Below are positions 26,086 to 33,963 of a DNA stretch of 64,000 bases, piece by piece. The notes beneath the pieces were generated by a model that did no database searches, was not told the origin of the DNA, and saw nothing but the letters and a program-made list of their open reading frames with translations. The translations under genes were made by a program, and so were the position numbers. The stretch is from an uncultured Anaeroplasmataceae bacterium (GTDB lineage Bacteria > Bacillota_I > Bacilli_A > Acholeplasmatales > Anaeroplasmataceae): positions 124,001 to 188,000 of the forward strand of contig CAJTXR010000003.1 in assembly GCA_910584005.1 (NCBI GenBank), in the 5' to 3' direction. The number at the start of each line of letters is the position of its first letter. Position 1 is the first letter of the stretch.

Positions 26086-27585
26086 ATGATTAGTTATAAA
26101 GGGACTGTATTTTCTGAAGGGATAGCGATGGGAAAACTTCATTTGATTTCCCAGATGCATGCGTTTAATCTACCTTCAGTAAAAAGCACAGAGTTAGAAA
26201 AATTAAAGGAAGGGCTTAGGATAACGATAGCCGAATTAAAAGAGTTTCTTTTGAAAAACAAAGAAAATCAGGATTACCTTAATTTTCAAATTTTATTATT
26301 ACAGGATCCAGTATTATTAGATGAAGCAGAAGTGTATTTAAATCAAGGGGATTCTGCCATCCATAGTATAACAAAGGTATTAGAAGCTCATCAACTTCAA
26401 TTAAAAGAATCTTCTAGTTTTTATTTACAACAAAGAGTTGTTGACTTTTCGGATATTGAACAAAGAATTGTGCGAAACATAACTGGAAATCCCTATCTTA
26501 CTTTAAATGAGAAATTTATTTTATATGCTGAAGATTTGCTTCCATCCTATTTAATTCAAAACAAAGAAAATGTATTAGGTGTTATCACAAGAACGGGAGG
26601 AGATAGTACTCATGGTGCAATTCTTTGTAGGCAATTAAATATTCCTTATATTGTAGCTTCTATCCAAGCAAAAGAGGGGGAAACGGTTGTTTTAGATACA
26701 AGAAAACAACAAATTATGCTGAACCCAAATACGAAAACAATGCTTCATTACGGAAAAATTATTCAAGAGCTTTCAGAAGGAACCTATGTTTCTATTGCTC
26801 ATCCTGAATATAAGTTTTTGGCAAATGTATCTTCAAATCTAGAATTAGATAAAGTATTAAAATATGGCTTTGATGGAGTTGGATTATACCGAACAGAAAT
26901 GATCTTTATGAATGTAAATCATCCTTTAAGCCTAGAAGAACAATTTGAAATTTACAAAGAAGCCATTGAGAAAATGAAAGAAAAACCGATTTGCTTCCGT
27001 ACCTTTGATATTGGAGATGATAAGCAATTGTCTTATGTACAGGCTTCAAAAAAGGGATTAGAAAATTATATTAAGAATCAAGATTTGTTTGTTACTCAGA
27101 TTAAGGCATTGTTAATGGCAAACCAGTATAATTCATTAAAAATTATGTTTCCAATGATATCTAATTTAGAAGAATATTTATATTTAAAAGATTGGGTATA
27201 TGCAATACAAGCGGAGATAAAAAATAAAAGTAAATTTGAACTTGGGATTATGCTTGAAACGAGTTCGGCCTTAGAATCAATTCAAGATTTTAAAGATGTT
27301 GATTTTGTTTCTATTGGCACAAATGACTTAGTATTAGACATTTATCACATTCATCGGAATTTACAAGCAAAGGAAATGAAGAGCTATTTAAATGATTTAC
27401 TTACTAAGCTAAAAGAAGTAGTTATCTTTTGCAAAGAACATCAGATTGAGCTTTCTATTTGTGGAGAGCTTGCGGCAATCACAACAGCGTTAAAAAAATT
27501 TATGAAAATAGGATTTAAAAATTTCTCTGTTGCAGCACCCGCGATCAAGGTTTTAAATAAAATCTATAAGGAAATTGTTGCTTAA
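26086..27585 (+). CDS. PTS enzyme I homologue (PEP-protein phosphotransferase), atypical
   Basis: The 499-residue protein has the enzyme I order: an N-terminal GIAMGKLHL segment, a helical HPr-binding-like region, the phosphohistidine site (GGDSTHGAILCRQ, His176), and a PEP-binding barrel. The barrel has GVGLYRTEM, FRTFDIGDDK, IMFPMISNLEEY, SIGTNDL and a CGELA cysteine motif. It is about 70 residues shorter than standard enzyme I. It also lacks the conserved RAIR segment that normally follows the DIGGDK block (GLENYIKNQ is in its place) and the GD after the cysteine motif. It may phosphorylate an unusual partner rather than HPr. The start at 26086 has AGGAAGTG upstream. No HPr gene is nearby. 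Confidence 0.82.
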   Translation: MISYKGTVFSEGIAMGKLHLISQMHAFNLPSVKSTELEKLKEGLRITIAELKEFLLKNKENQDYLNFQILLLQDPVLLDEAEVYLNQGDSAIHSITKVLEAHQLQLKESSSFYLQQRVVDFSDIEQRIVRNITGNPYLTLNEKFILYAEDLLPSYLIQNKENVLGVITRTGGDSTHGAILCRQLNIPYIVASIQAKEGETVVLDTRKQQIMLNPNTKTMLHYGKIIQELSEGTYVSIAHPEYKFLANVSSNLELDKVLKYGFDGVGLYRTEMIFMNVNHPLSLEEQFEIYKEAIEKMKEKPICFRTFDIGDDKQLSYVQASKKGLENYIKNQDLFVTQIKALLMANQYNSLKIMFPMISNLEEYLYLKDWVYAIQAEIKNKSKFELGIMLETSSALESIQDFKDVDFVSIGTNDLVLDIYHIHRNLQAKEMKSYLNDLLTKLKEVVIFCKEHQIELSICGELAAITTALKKFMKIGFKNFSVAAPAIKVLNKIYKEIVA

Positions 27586-27604
27586 CAAGTTTCTTTTTCT
27601 TCGT

Positions 27605-27633
27605 GAATGAAATTACAAAATTTGTCAATAATA
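27605..27633 (+). promoter_or_regulatory. Candidate sigma-G-type promoter of spoVT
   Basis: GAATG (27605-27609) fits the sigma-G -35 pattern GHATR. AATAATA (27627-27633) matches six of seven positions of the -10 pattern CATWMTA, with 17 nt between. It lies 21 nt before the spoVT ATG. Bacillus spoVT is under sigma-G. Short AT-rich motifs can arise by chance. Confidence 0.35.
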
Positions 27634-27654
27634 GTAGTAATGGATGTGATAATT

Positions 27655-28173
27655 ATGAAAATGGCAGGTATTGTAAGAAGAATAGATGAACTAGGAAGAA
27701 TAGTGATTCCCAAGGAGGTTAGAAAGCGACTTCGGATGGATAGCGGTGATTTAGTAGATATTAGTATATTAGATGAAAATGTTGTTTTGACCAAATTTCA
27801 TCCCCTAAATCATGATGCGATGCTATTATCTTCTTTTTGTGAATCCTTAAAGGAAACCTTTCATAGTGATATTATAATTACGAATGTAAATTCAATTATA
27901 TATAATACATTAGATGATTGTTTAAATAATGAAGAATTAAATGGGGAATTTAAAAAAAGAGTAAATTCTTTTTTGGAAAAAGAAATGTCGGCTTTGACTA
28001 AATTAAATTTGACGGATACCTTTTATTTGAATCGTGATTTTATAATTTACGAAATTAAACTAGCAGAAGAGCATTATGGATATTTGCTTTTATTAGATGA
28101 TATGATTGGAAAAAAACAAAAGGAATTAGCAAATTTAATATTAAATTATGTAAATAAAATTTTAAAAAATTAA
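27655..28173 (+). CDS. spoVT: Stage V sporulation regulator SpoVT
   Basis: SpoVT is a forespore transcription factor that adjusts sigma-G-dependent genes. The 172-residue chain starts with an AbrB swapped-hairpin DNA-binding domain (MAGIVRRIDELGRIVIPKE, then LVDISILDENVVLTKF). A C-terminal domain of about 110 residues follows, as in SpoVT and unlike AbrB, which is only about 95 residues. The C-terminal half is divergent, as GAF-like parts often are. The start at 27655 is chosen from GGATGTGA about 6 nt upstream and the canonical M-K-x-x-G-I-V-R-R start. An upstream frame to 27607 adds non-homologous residues. Confidence 0.9.
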   Translation: MKMAGIVRRIDELGRIVIPKEVRKRLRMDSGDLVDISILDENVVLTKFHPLNHDAMLLSSFCESLKETFHSDIIITNVNSIIYNTLDDCLNNEELNGEFKKRVNSFLEKEMSALTKLNLTDTFYLNRDFIIYEIKLAEEHYGYLLLLDDMIGKKQKELANLILNYVNKILKN

Positions 28174-28210
28174 AAAATATGATACAATCCTATTATGGAG
28201 GTACAATACT

Positions 28211-28612
28211 ATGGATTGTGTTTTTTGTAAAATTTTAAATCATGAAATTCCTAGTTATAAAATATATGAGGATGAATACACTTATGCCTTTTTAGATATC
28301 GCAAAAGATATTGATGGGCATACGCTGGTTATTCCAAAAAAGCATGTTACAAATCTTTTAGATTGTGATTGTGAAACATTGAGTCATGTTATGGAAACAA
28401 TTCGTTTGATTTCTAAGCATTATGTTGAGGATTTGGGTTTTGATGGTGTGAATGTACTAAATGCTTCTGGAAAGGCAGCAGAACAAAGTGTATTCCATTT
28501 GCATTTCCATATTCTTCCTAGAAAAAAGGAGGATGGATTAACTACATTTCCTATATTACCTGGAGCTAAACAGGATTTATTAGTAATGCAAGAATTTTTA
28601 AAATTGAAGTAA
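28211..28612 (+). CDS. HIT-family nucleotide-binding hydrolase
   Basis: This 133-residue histidine-triad protein has the HxHxH core in HLHFHILPR and the N-terminal CVFCKILNHEIPSYKIYED. Family members hydrolyse nucleoside phosphoramidates and adenylated species (Hint-like). The Cys-x-x-Cys at residues 3-6 (with other family ligands) may bind zinc. GGAGGT precedes the ATG (TATTATGGAGGTACAATACT). It stands alone, bounded by spoVT upstream and a hairpin terminator downstream. Its physiological substrate is not known for most bacteria. Confidence 0.93.
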   Translation: MDCVFCKILNHEIPSYKIYEDEYTYAFLDIAKDIDGHTLVIPKKHVTNLLDCDCETLSHVMETIRLISKHYVEDLGFDGVNVLNASGKAAEQSVFHLHFHILPRKKEDGLTTFPILPGAKQDLLVMQEFLKLK

Positions 28613-28615
28613 AGG

Positions 28616-28636
28616 AAAGGGATTTTTCCCTTTTTT
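28616..28636 (+). terminator. Intrinsic terminator after the HIT gene
   Basis: The stem AAAGGGA (28616-28622) pairs with TCCCTTT (28627-28633) around TTTT, and a T run follows immediately. Confidence 0.75.
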
Positions 28637-28670
28637 CTTTATTTATACATATTTTACTTTCTCATAGCAT

Positions 28671-28689
28671 ATACTTAAGATGTAAGTAT
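28671..28689. promoter_or_regulatory. Inverted repeat upstream of the aquaporin gene
   Basis: ATACTTA (28671-28677) and TAAGTAT (28683-28689) are perfect complements around AGATG. They are 42 nt before the aquaporin ATG and adjacent to a TATAAA (28694-28699) that could serve as -10. It looks like a regulator site, but no candidate protein can be named. Confidence 0.4.
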
Positions 28690-28730
28690 TATTATATAAA
28701 GTACGAGCTATTTTAAAAAGGAGATATTGT

Positions 28731-29459
28731 ATGAATCAATTAATAAGAAGATGTATTGCAGAATGTATTGGTACTTTTGTTTTGGTTTTTTGTTCGTGTG
28801 GAGTAGCCGCAGTTACAGGGGGCAATTTAGTCGCAACGGCTTTAACCTTCGGATTGTCTTTAATCGCAATGGCTTATTCTATCGGTAAGATCTCTGGATG
28901 TCATATTAACCCAGCAGTGTCTTTTGGATGTTTGCTTGCGAAACGAATGAATGTTAAAGATTGTATTTGTTATATGATTGCTCAGTTTGTGGGTGGATTT
29001 TTAGGAGCTTTAGTCATCTTTGGATTATTTAAAATGTCAAATGTTACTTTGGCAGGAGATGCATGTAATTATTTTGTTGGATATAATGCGGAAACGAATG
29101 CTACACTCAATCAAGGTGGAGTTTGGGCAGCTTTAATTGCTGAACTACTTTTAACACTAGTGTTTGTTTATGTGATTTTGAGTGTGACAGATGAACGTTC
29201 TGGGTTTAAGAAATTAGCAGGAATTGTAATTGGTCTTACGCTTACATTAGTTCATTTAATTGGTATTCAACTTACAGGAACCTCAGTTAACCCAGCAAGA
29301 AGTTTAGCTGCTGCTCTTTCGTCAGCGATATATAATCACAGTCTAACGGCGTTATCTCAGGTTTGGATTTTCATTCTTGCCCCTTTGCTTGGTGGAGGAT
29401 TGGCTGCAGGACTTTATGGAATGCTTCATAAAGATGAAGAACTCCTTGACCTAGAATAA
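28731..29459 (+). CDS. aqpZ: Aquaporin (AqpZ-like water channel)
   Basis: This six-helix channel of 242 residues belongs to the MIP family. Both NPA half-helices are present (CHINPAVS and TSVNPARS). The selectivity-filter positions read His in LVHLIG, Thr in TGTSVNPAR and Arg after the second NPA, as in AqpZ. The larger gap and the Asp seen in glycerol facilitators are absent, so water transport is the better guess. AAAGGAGA precedes the ATG. A palindromic repeat lies upstream, and a shared palindromic terminator separates the gene from spo0A. Confidence 0.93.
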   Translation: MNQLIRRCIAECIGTFVLVFCSCGVAAVTGGNLVATALTFGLSLIAMAYSIGKISGCHINPAVSFGCLLAKRMNVKDCICYMIAQFVGGFLGALVIFGLFKMSNVTLAGDACNYFVGYNAETNATLNQGGVWAALIAELLLTLVFVYVILSVTDERSGFKKLAGIVIGLTLTLVHLIGIQLTGTSVNPARSLAAALSSAIYNHSLTALSQVWIFILAPLLGGGLAAGLYGMLHKDEELLDLE

Positions 29460-29468
29460 AAGCAAATA

Positions 29469-29496
29469 AAAAGCACTGCAAATTTGCAGTGCTTTT
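29469..29496. terminator. Palindromic bidirectional terminator (aqpZ / spo0A)
   Basis: AAAAGCACTGCAAA is followed directly by its perfect complement (29483-29496), a 28-bp palindrome with A and T runs at its ends. It lies between the convergent aquaporin and spo0A genes and can end both transcripts. Confidence 0.88.
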
Positions 29497-29500
29497 GTTT

Positions 29501-30283
29501 TTAATATGCAACTTTATGAGCCAATCTTAATTTATCTGCGATCATCGCAATAAATTCTGAATTGGTTGGTTTGCTTTTATTATAACTGATTGTATAAGCA
29601 AATATTTGAGAAATAGCATCTACATTGCCTCTATTCCATGCAACTTCAATAGAGTGACGAATTGCTCGTTCTACTCTTGAAGAGGTTGTTTTATATTTTA
29701 AAGCTATAGAAGGATATAAAACTTTTGTAATTCCACCTAATACTTCTACATTATTATATACCATTGTAATTGCTTCTCTTAAATATAAGTAGCCTTTAAT
29801 ATGAGCAGGAACACCAATCTCATGAAGTAATTCTGTAATTTCTGTATCTAAATCTTCATTTGTGTTCTTGATTTTTTCTTTTAAGTTATATGTGGCTCCT
29901 TTCGCAATTTTTTCGCTCATCAAGCCAACAATTGTTTTATATAGATTATTTAAATCTACTGGTTTTAGAATGAAGTAGTCTGCCCCTAAAGATGAAGTTC
30001 TTGCCATCAATGCTTCAGTGCTGAATGCAGTTAACACAATAATTTTGTCTGGCCTTTGATATTTAGGATTATCTCTCAATTCGGCTAATGTGTTTACTCC
30101 ATCTAAATCAGGCATAAAGATATCTAATAGTAGAATATCTGCTGTATTCGTTTCTAAATACCCTAATAAATCCTTTCCACCTGAGAAAGTTTGTACAACC
30201 TCCATATTTGGTTGCATTTTCAAGAATTCGCTGATCATACATAACAATTCTTTGTTGTCATCAGCTATGATTATTTTTGTCAT
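29501..30283 (-). CDS. spo0A: Sporulation master response regulator Spo0A
   Basis: Spo0A integrates the phosphorelay and turns on sporulation. The 260-residue protein has a receiver domain (1-120) with IIIADDN acidic residues, the phosphorylated Asp in LLLDIFMPDLDG, a Thr in VLTAFS and a Lys in LKPVD. Its effector domain (about 150-260) contains HEIGVPAHIKGYLYLREAI, SRVERAIRHSIEVAW and the recognition-helix region. This SRVERAIRHxIEVAW block is diagnostic. AAGGGGG lies just before the ATG. Upstream are a sigma-A promoter, a perfect 0A box and three copies of an 8-mer. The length matches Bacillus Spo0A (about 267). Confidence 0.98.
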   Translation of the reverse strand: MTKIIIADDNKELLCMISEFLKMQPNMEVVQTFSGGKDLLGYLETNTADILLLDIFMPDLDGVNTLAELRDNPKYQRPDKIIVLTAFSTEALMARTSSLGADYFILKPVDLNNLYKTIVGLMSEKIAKGATYNLKEKIKNTNEDLDTEITELLHEIGVPAHIKGYLYLREAITMVYNNVEVLGGITKVLYPSIALKYKTTSSRVERAIRHSIEVAWNRGNVDAISQIFAYTISYNKSKPTNSEFIAMIADKLRLAHKVAY

Positions 30284-30305
30284 TTTTATATTACCCCCTT
30301 AATTT

Positions 30306-30313
30306 ACACTTGC
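30306..30313. repeat. Triplicated 8-mer in the spo0A promoter (copy 1 of 3)
   Basis: ACACTTGC occurs here, inverted at 30340-30347 and direct at 30393-30400. Copy 1 overlaps the expected transcription start of spo0A, copy 2 covers the -35 element, and copy 3 lies next to the 0A box. Three copies within 95 nt suggest a binding site for a regulator that is not identified. Confidence 0.5.
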
Positions 30314-30314
30314 T

Positions 30315-30343
30315 ATCATAATAGAAAAAAACTTGAATTGCAA
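30315..30343 (-). promoter_or_regulatory. Sigma-A promoter of spo0A
   Basis: On the minus strand TTGCAA (complement of 30338-30343) and TATGAT (complement of 30315-30320) are 17 nt apart. The -35 overlaps copy 2 of the repeated 8-mer. Predicted transcription starts about 25 nt before the spo0A ATG. Confidence 0.65.
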
Positions 30344-30378
30344 GTGTTTTTTAATTTTTTTATAAAACTTTTTGTTCG

Positions 30379-30385
30379 TTCGACA
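30379..30385 (-). promoter_or_regulatory. 0A box upstream of spo0A
   Basis: The minus strand reads TGTCGAA, a perfect match to the Spo0A binding box. It lies about 96 nt before the ATG and about 36 nt beyond the -35 element. It fits autoregulation as in Bacillus. A 7-mer of this composition is expected several times by chance in 64 kb, so the position matters more than the match. Confidence 0.55.
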
Positions 30386-30494
30386 ACATATGACACTTGC
30401 AGACAATTTTGGAAGGAAAGATTTTTTTACAATTTGAAGGATTTTCAATCAAAATGTATGTTTATCTTATTCTAAAGCGGAAAATATAATTTTC

Positions 30495-30523
30495 TTTTCA
30501 TTTTAAAAAGAATAAGGTATAAT
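30495..30523 (+). promoter_or_regulatory. Sigma-A-like promoter of the HD hydrolase gene
   Basis: TTTTCA (30495-30500) and TATAAT (30518-30523) are 17 nt apart, 28 nt upstream of the ATG at 30552. The -35 is weak and the -10 is perfect. It is divergent from the spo0A promoter. Confidence 0.5.
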
Positions 30524-30551
30524 GGAAATAGTTAAGTAGGAGGTAGGAATC

Positions 30552-31784
30552 ATGTTTGAACAATTGCCTAGAACGAAAGTCTTTCGCGATCCCTTATATG
30601 GTTATATAGAAGTTGACTATGTTCTTATAGCCCAACTTATAGATTCAAAAGAAGTACAAAGATTAAGAAGAATTCGTCAATTAAGTGGTGTTTCTATGGT
30701 GTTTCAAACGGCAGAGCATTCTCGTTTCACACATGCATTAGGAGCGTACCATATGGCAAATTTGGTTTTAAAAAATGTAGAAGGAATTGAATGCTTAAGT
30801 GAATATGAGCAAATCCTATTTTTAGCTGCTGCATTATTACATGATGTTGGACATGGTCCATATTCTCATGCTTTTGAGAATGTTCTACATACGCATCACG
30901 AGGAAATGACAGTTAAAATGATTTTATCTCCTGTAACTTCAATTCATCAAATCCTTTCTAATTATCCTGGGTTGGCAGAAGATATTGCAGGAATTATTTC
31001 TCATCAGGGAAAATATCCTTTGATTGAATCCTTTGTTTCTTCACAACTTGATGTTGACCGTATGGATTATTTATCTCGAGATGCTTATTTTACAGGAGCC
31101 ACATACGGAACAATTGATATGCACCGAATTTTACGGAGTATGAAAGTACGAAATGGACAAGTTGTTTTTCGAGCTTCAGGGGTTCATTCTATTGAATCCT
31201 ATTTGATGAGCAGATATCATATGTATTTTCAGGTTTACTATCATCCTATCGCTAGATCTTATGAATTATTATTGGAAAGTATATATAAAAGAATTTATGA
31301 TTTAACACTTCTTGGAACAAAAATAGAAGCGAGTATTGATTCTTTTTTAAATGTCGTAAAGGATAATAATGATGTATTGTCTTATATTGAATTAGATGAT
31401 GCATATGTAAATGGATTTATTAAGCAATTATTAAAATCTTCAGATCCGGTTTTATATCGATTAGCGAATGCTTTTAATGATCGCAAACTTTTTCATTATC
31501 TTGATTTAGCTAACGAGCCAGATCAAGAATTTATTCAGCGATTAAAAGCGAATGCTTTACAAAATGAATATGGAAAATATTATTATTATGAAAATTCTGT
31601 ATCTGCAGTAGCTTACTTACAAAATGGCAACCAATCTAATCAAGATATTCATGCAATTAAAATTATCCTTCCGAATGACGATGTGAAAGACTTAGAACAA
31701 TATTCTCCGATTATGGAATCTTTAATTTCTTCTAGTTATAAAACAATAAAAAGAATTTTTTATTTTGAGGATTTAAATGAGTAG
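30552..31784 (+). CDS. HD-superfamily phosphohydrolase (YwfO-like)
   Basis: This 410-residue protein has the HD metal-binding set: RFTHALGAYHMA, LLHDVGHGPYSH and a further Asp in SSQLDVDRMDYLSRDAY. The layout resembles B. subtilis YwfO and dGTPase-type triphosphohydrolases, so nucleotide (dNTP) hydrolysis is likely. The exact substrate is not decided by sequence. GGAGGTAGGAATC lies before the ATG. Its stop overlaps the start of rnmV by 8 nt, giving an operon of HD-rnmV-rsmA-yabG-ispE. Confidence 0.88.
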   Translation: MFEQLPRTKVFRDPLYGYIEVDYVLIAQLIDSKEVQRLRRIRQLSGVSMVFQTAEHSRFTHALGAYHMANLVLKNVEGIECLSEYEQILFLAAALLHDVGHGPYSHAFENVLHTHHEEMTVKMILSPVTSIHQILSNYPGLAEDIAGIISHQGKYPLIESFVSSQLDVDRMDYLSRDAYFTGATYGTIDMHRILRSMKVRNGQVVFRASGVHSIESYLMSRYHMYFQVYYHPIARSYELLLESIYKRIYDLTLLGTKIEASIDSFLNVVKDNNDVLSYIELDDAYVNGFIKQLLKSSDPVLYRLANAFNDRKLFHYLDLANEPDQEFIQRLKANALQNEYGKYYYYENSVSAVAYLQNGNQSNQDIHAIKIILPNDDVKDLEQYSPIMESLISSSYKTIKRIFYFEDLNE

Positions 31785-32337
31785 TGTCATAGTGGTTGAA
31801 GGTGTTCACGATGAAAATAGAATTAAAAGCATCTATCCAGAACTTGAAGTTATCACAACGAATGGTAGAGAGATCAGCAAGGATACACTAGAACTCATTC
31901 AAAAGGCTTCTAAGTATAATCAAATTATAATTTTTACAGATCCAGATGCACCGGGTGAAAAAATAAGAGAGCTCATCTCTAATGTAGTGCCGAATGCAGC
32001 ACATGCTTTTTTAAGAAAAAAGGATGCCATTAGTAAAAACAAGAAAAAGGTTGGGATTGAACATGCAACGAAGGAAGCTATAATAGAATCTTTAGCTCAT
32101 GTATACTATCCTCAATCCAAGCGAAATACAATTCAACAAGTTGATTTATATGAATTGAAATTGAGTGGCTTTGCATATAGTCGCAAGCTCAGAGATCGAG
32201 TTTCATCTCATCTTAATATTGGAAAGCCAAATGCAAAAACATTTCTCAATCGCTTGAATCTTATTCAAATAGAAAAGAAGGAATTAAAGCAATTATGTCA
32301 AGAATTGGAACGGCAGGATTTGTTAATAAGTCACTAA
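31777..32337 (+). CDS. rnmV: Ribonuclease M5
   Basis: RNase M5 trims the 5S rRNA precursor bound to L18. The 186-residue protein starts with a Toprim domain, with VVEGVHDENRI supplying the Glu and FTDPDAPGEKIR the DxD. A C-terminal RNA-binding region follows, with GFAYSRKLRDRVSSHLNIG. The family normally reads VVEGKDD, here with a His, but the acidic residues are kept. It overlaps rsmA by 43 nt and the upstream HD gene by 8 nt. The rnmV-rsmA-yabG order is the same as in Bacillus. Confidence 0.95.
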   Translation: MSSVIVVEGVHDENRIKSIYPELEVITTNGREISKDTLELIQKASKYNQIIIFTDPDAPGEKIRELISNVVPNAAHAFLRKKDAISKNKKKVGIEHATKEAIIESLAHVYYPQSKRNTIQQVDLYELKLSGFAYSRKLRDRVSSHLNIGKPNAKTFLNRLNLIQIEKKELKQLCQELERQDLLISH

Positions 32338-33152
32338 AAGCAAATGAACTTACTGCCAAAAAGAAATATGGTCAAAATTTTTTGATTGATCAAAACATAT
32401 TGAATCATATTGTGGATGCGGCAGAAGTGACAAAAAAAGATGCGGTCATAGAAATCGGACCAGGTTTAGGATCTTTAACAGAGGTTCTATGTGAAAGAGC
32501 AGGATTTGTTTTAGCATATGAAATTGATCCAGATTTATTAAAACCTCTTAAAGAAAACCTAATAGGCTTTTTAAATTATAAAATTATTCATCAAGATATT
32601 TTAAAGGCAAATTTACTTTCTGATATCAATCTTTATCTAAAAGAGTATGAAAATATTTATGTGGTAGCGAACTTGCCATATTATATTACAACTCCCGTTA
32701 TTTTAGGATTATTATCCCAAAATAGTAGAATTAAACGCTATGTAATGATGATGCAGTTAGAAGTGGCAGATCGAATTTGTGGAAAACCGAAAACAAAAGA
32801 ATATAACGCCTTAAGTATTATGGTTCAATATAAGGCTACAGCGACAAAGGTTTTAAAAGTGCCAAGAACAGTCTTTGTTCCTGCACCTAATGTGGATAGT
32901 GCGGTTGTACGCTTAGATGTGTATGATACACCTCCTTTAAAAGCAAAAGATGAGGCTTGTTTTTATGAAGTGTTACGGGTTTGTTTTACCCAACGAAGAA
33001 AAACATTATATAATAATTTAATTCTTTCCTATGAAAAAGAATTTATTCATCAAATGCTTATGGATTTATCCATTCCCCCTACTGTTCGTGCTGAAACACT
33101 TCCAGTATCAGAGTTTATACGAATTAGTGATTATTTAACACAAAACAAATAA
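32295..33152 (+). CDS. rsmA: 16S rRNA dimethyladenosine transferase (KsgA)
   Basis: RsmA dimethylates two adjacent adenosines near the 3' end of 16S rRNA using SAM. The 285-residue sequence has KKYGQNFLIDQNILNHIVDAA, the SAM-binding motif IEIGPGLGSLTEVL, the catalytic NLPYYITTPVI block and VFVPAPNVDSAVVRL. The CFTQRRKTLYNNL motif is near the C-terminus. The start at 32295 lies inside the end of rnmV and is the only ATG in frame before the conserved core. The ribosome site is spaced a bit long (AGAAGG). Confidence 0.96.
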   Translation: MSRIGTAGFVNKSLKANELTAKKKYGQNFLIDQNILNHIVDAAEVTKKDAVIEIGPGLGSLTEVLCERAGFVLAYEIDPDLLKPLKENLIGFLNYKIIHQDILKANLLSDINLYLKEYENIYVVANLPYYITTPVILGLLSQNSRIKRYVMMMQLEVADRICGKPKTKEYNALSIMVQYKATATKVLKVPRTVFVPAPNVDSAVVRLDVYDTPPLKAKDEACFYEVLRVCFTQRRKTLYNNLILSYEKEFIHQMLMDLSIPPTVRAETLPVSEFIRISDYLTQNK

Positions 33153-33183
33153 AGAATTCATACCATAGTTATAGGTGATGAAT

Positions 33184-33951
33184 TTGAAAAAAGGCGATGC
33201 AGTTGTAAGAATTTCACATAATCAGGATATTATTTTTATTATTCATGAAATTAAAGGTAACATTGCAATCCTTCAAGGACTTTACACCAGGTTAATTGCG
33301 GATAGTCCTTTAGAGGATTTGGTTCTTGTAGATTCAAATAGCTTATCAAGAATTAATGAAAGTAAAACGGAATATGAAAAAAAGATTTTATCTTCCTATC
33401 AAAAGAAGATTGGGCATATTACGGGTAAAATATTACATTTAGATAGCGATGCATTTTTTTTGTCTAAATGTATGAATTTATATAAGGCATTAGGAATATA
33501 CGCCTATGGGGTGGAACTAACTGAGAGTTTAATGCCTGTACAAATATTAGAATATATTCAAAGGATTCGTCCGAATATCATTGTTATTACGGGACATGAT
33601 TCTTATAATAATCGAGGAATTGATGATTTAAGAAATTATAAAAATACTATAAACTTCATTCGGACGATACTGGCAATCCGGAGTCGGTATGATGTAGATG
33701 ATGTTTGTATTTTTGCGGGAGCTTGTGGAAGCAATGCAGAAAGCCTTATTGCAGCTGGAGCCAATTATGCTTCCTCATTTGATCGAAAAAATATTGAGGC
33801 CTATGATCCAGCGATTGTTGCAATATTAGTGGCGATTACCCCGTTTAATCAAATTGTTGATATTGATGATATTTATAATTTTTCAAAAATGCAAAAGGGA
33901 AGTATTGGTGGAATTGAATCCTATGGGAAGATGCGATTACTTGTAAGATAA
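33184..33951 (+). CDS. yabG: Sporulation-specific protease YabG
   Basis: YabG processes spore coat proteins in Bacillus. This protein of about 255 residues has the family core: GHITGKILHLDSDAFFLSKCMNLY (split by small gaps), then PVQILEYIQRIRPNIIVITGHD, CIFAGACGSNAESLIAAGANYASS and a closing GGIESYGKMRL. Two starts are possible. AGGTGAT (33173-33179) is a perfect anti-16S match 4-5 nt before the TTG at 33184, whereas a GTG/ATG at 33175-33178 would overlap it. I chose the TTG. The gene follows rsmA, as in Bacillus, and precedes ispE. The protease residues are not firmly known. Confidence 0.9.
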   Translation: MKKGDAVVRISHNQDIIFIIHEIKGNIAILQGLYTRLIADSPLEDLVLVDSNSLSRINESKTEYEKKILSSYQKKIGHITGKILHLDSDAFFLSKCMNLYKALGIYAYGVELTESLMPVQILEYIQRIRPNIIVITGHDSYNNRGIDDLRNYKNTINFIRTILAIRSRYDVDDVCIFAGACGSNAESLIAAGANYASSFDRKNIEAYDPAIVAILVAITPFNQIVDIDDIYNFSKMQKGSIGGIESYGKMRLLVR

Positions 33952-33963
33952 GGATGTGAGGAA

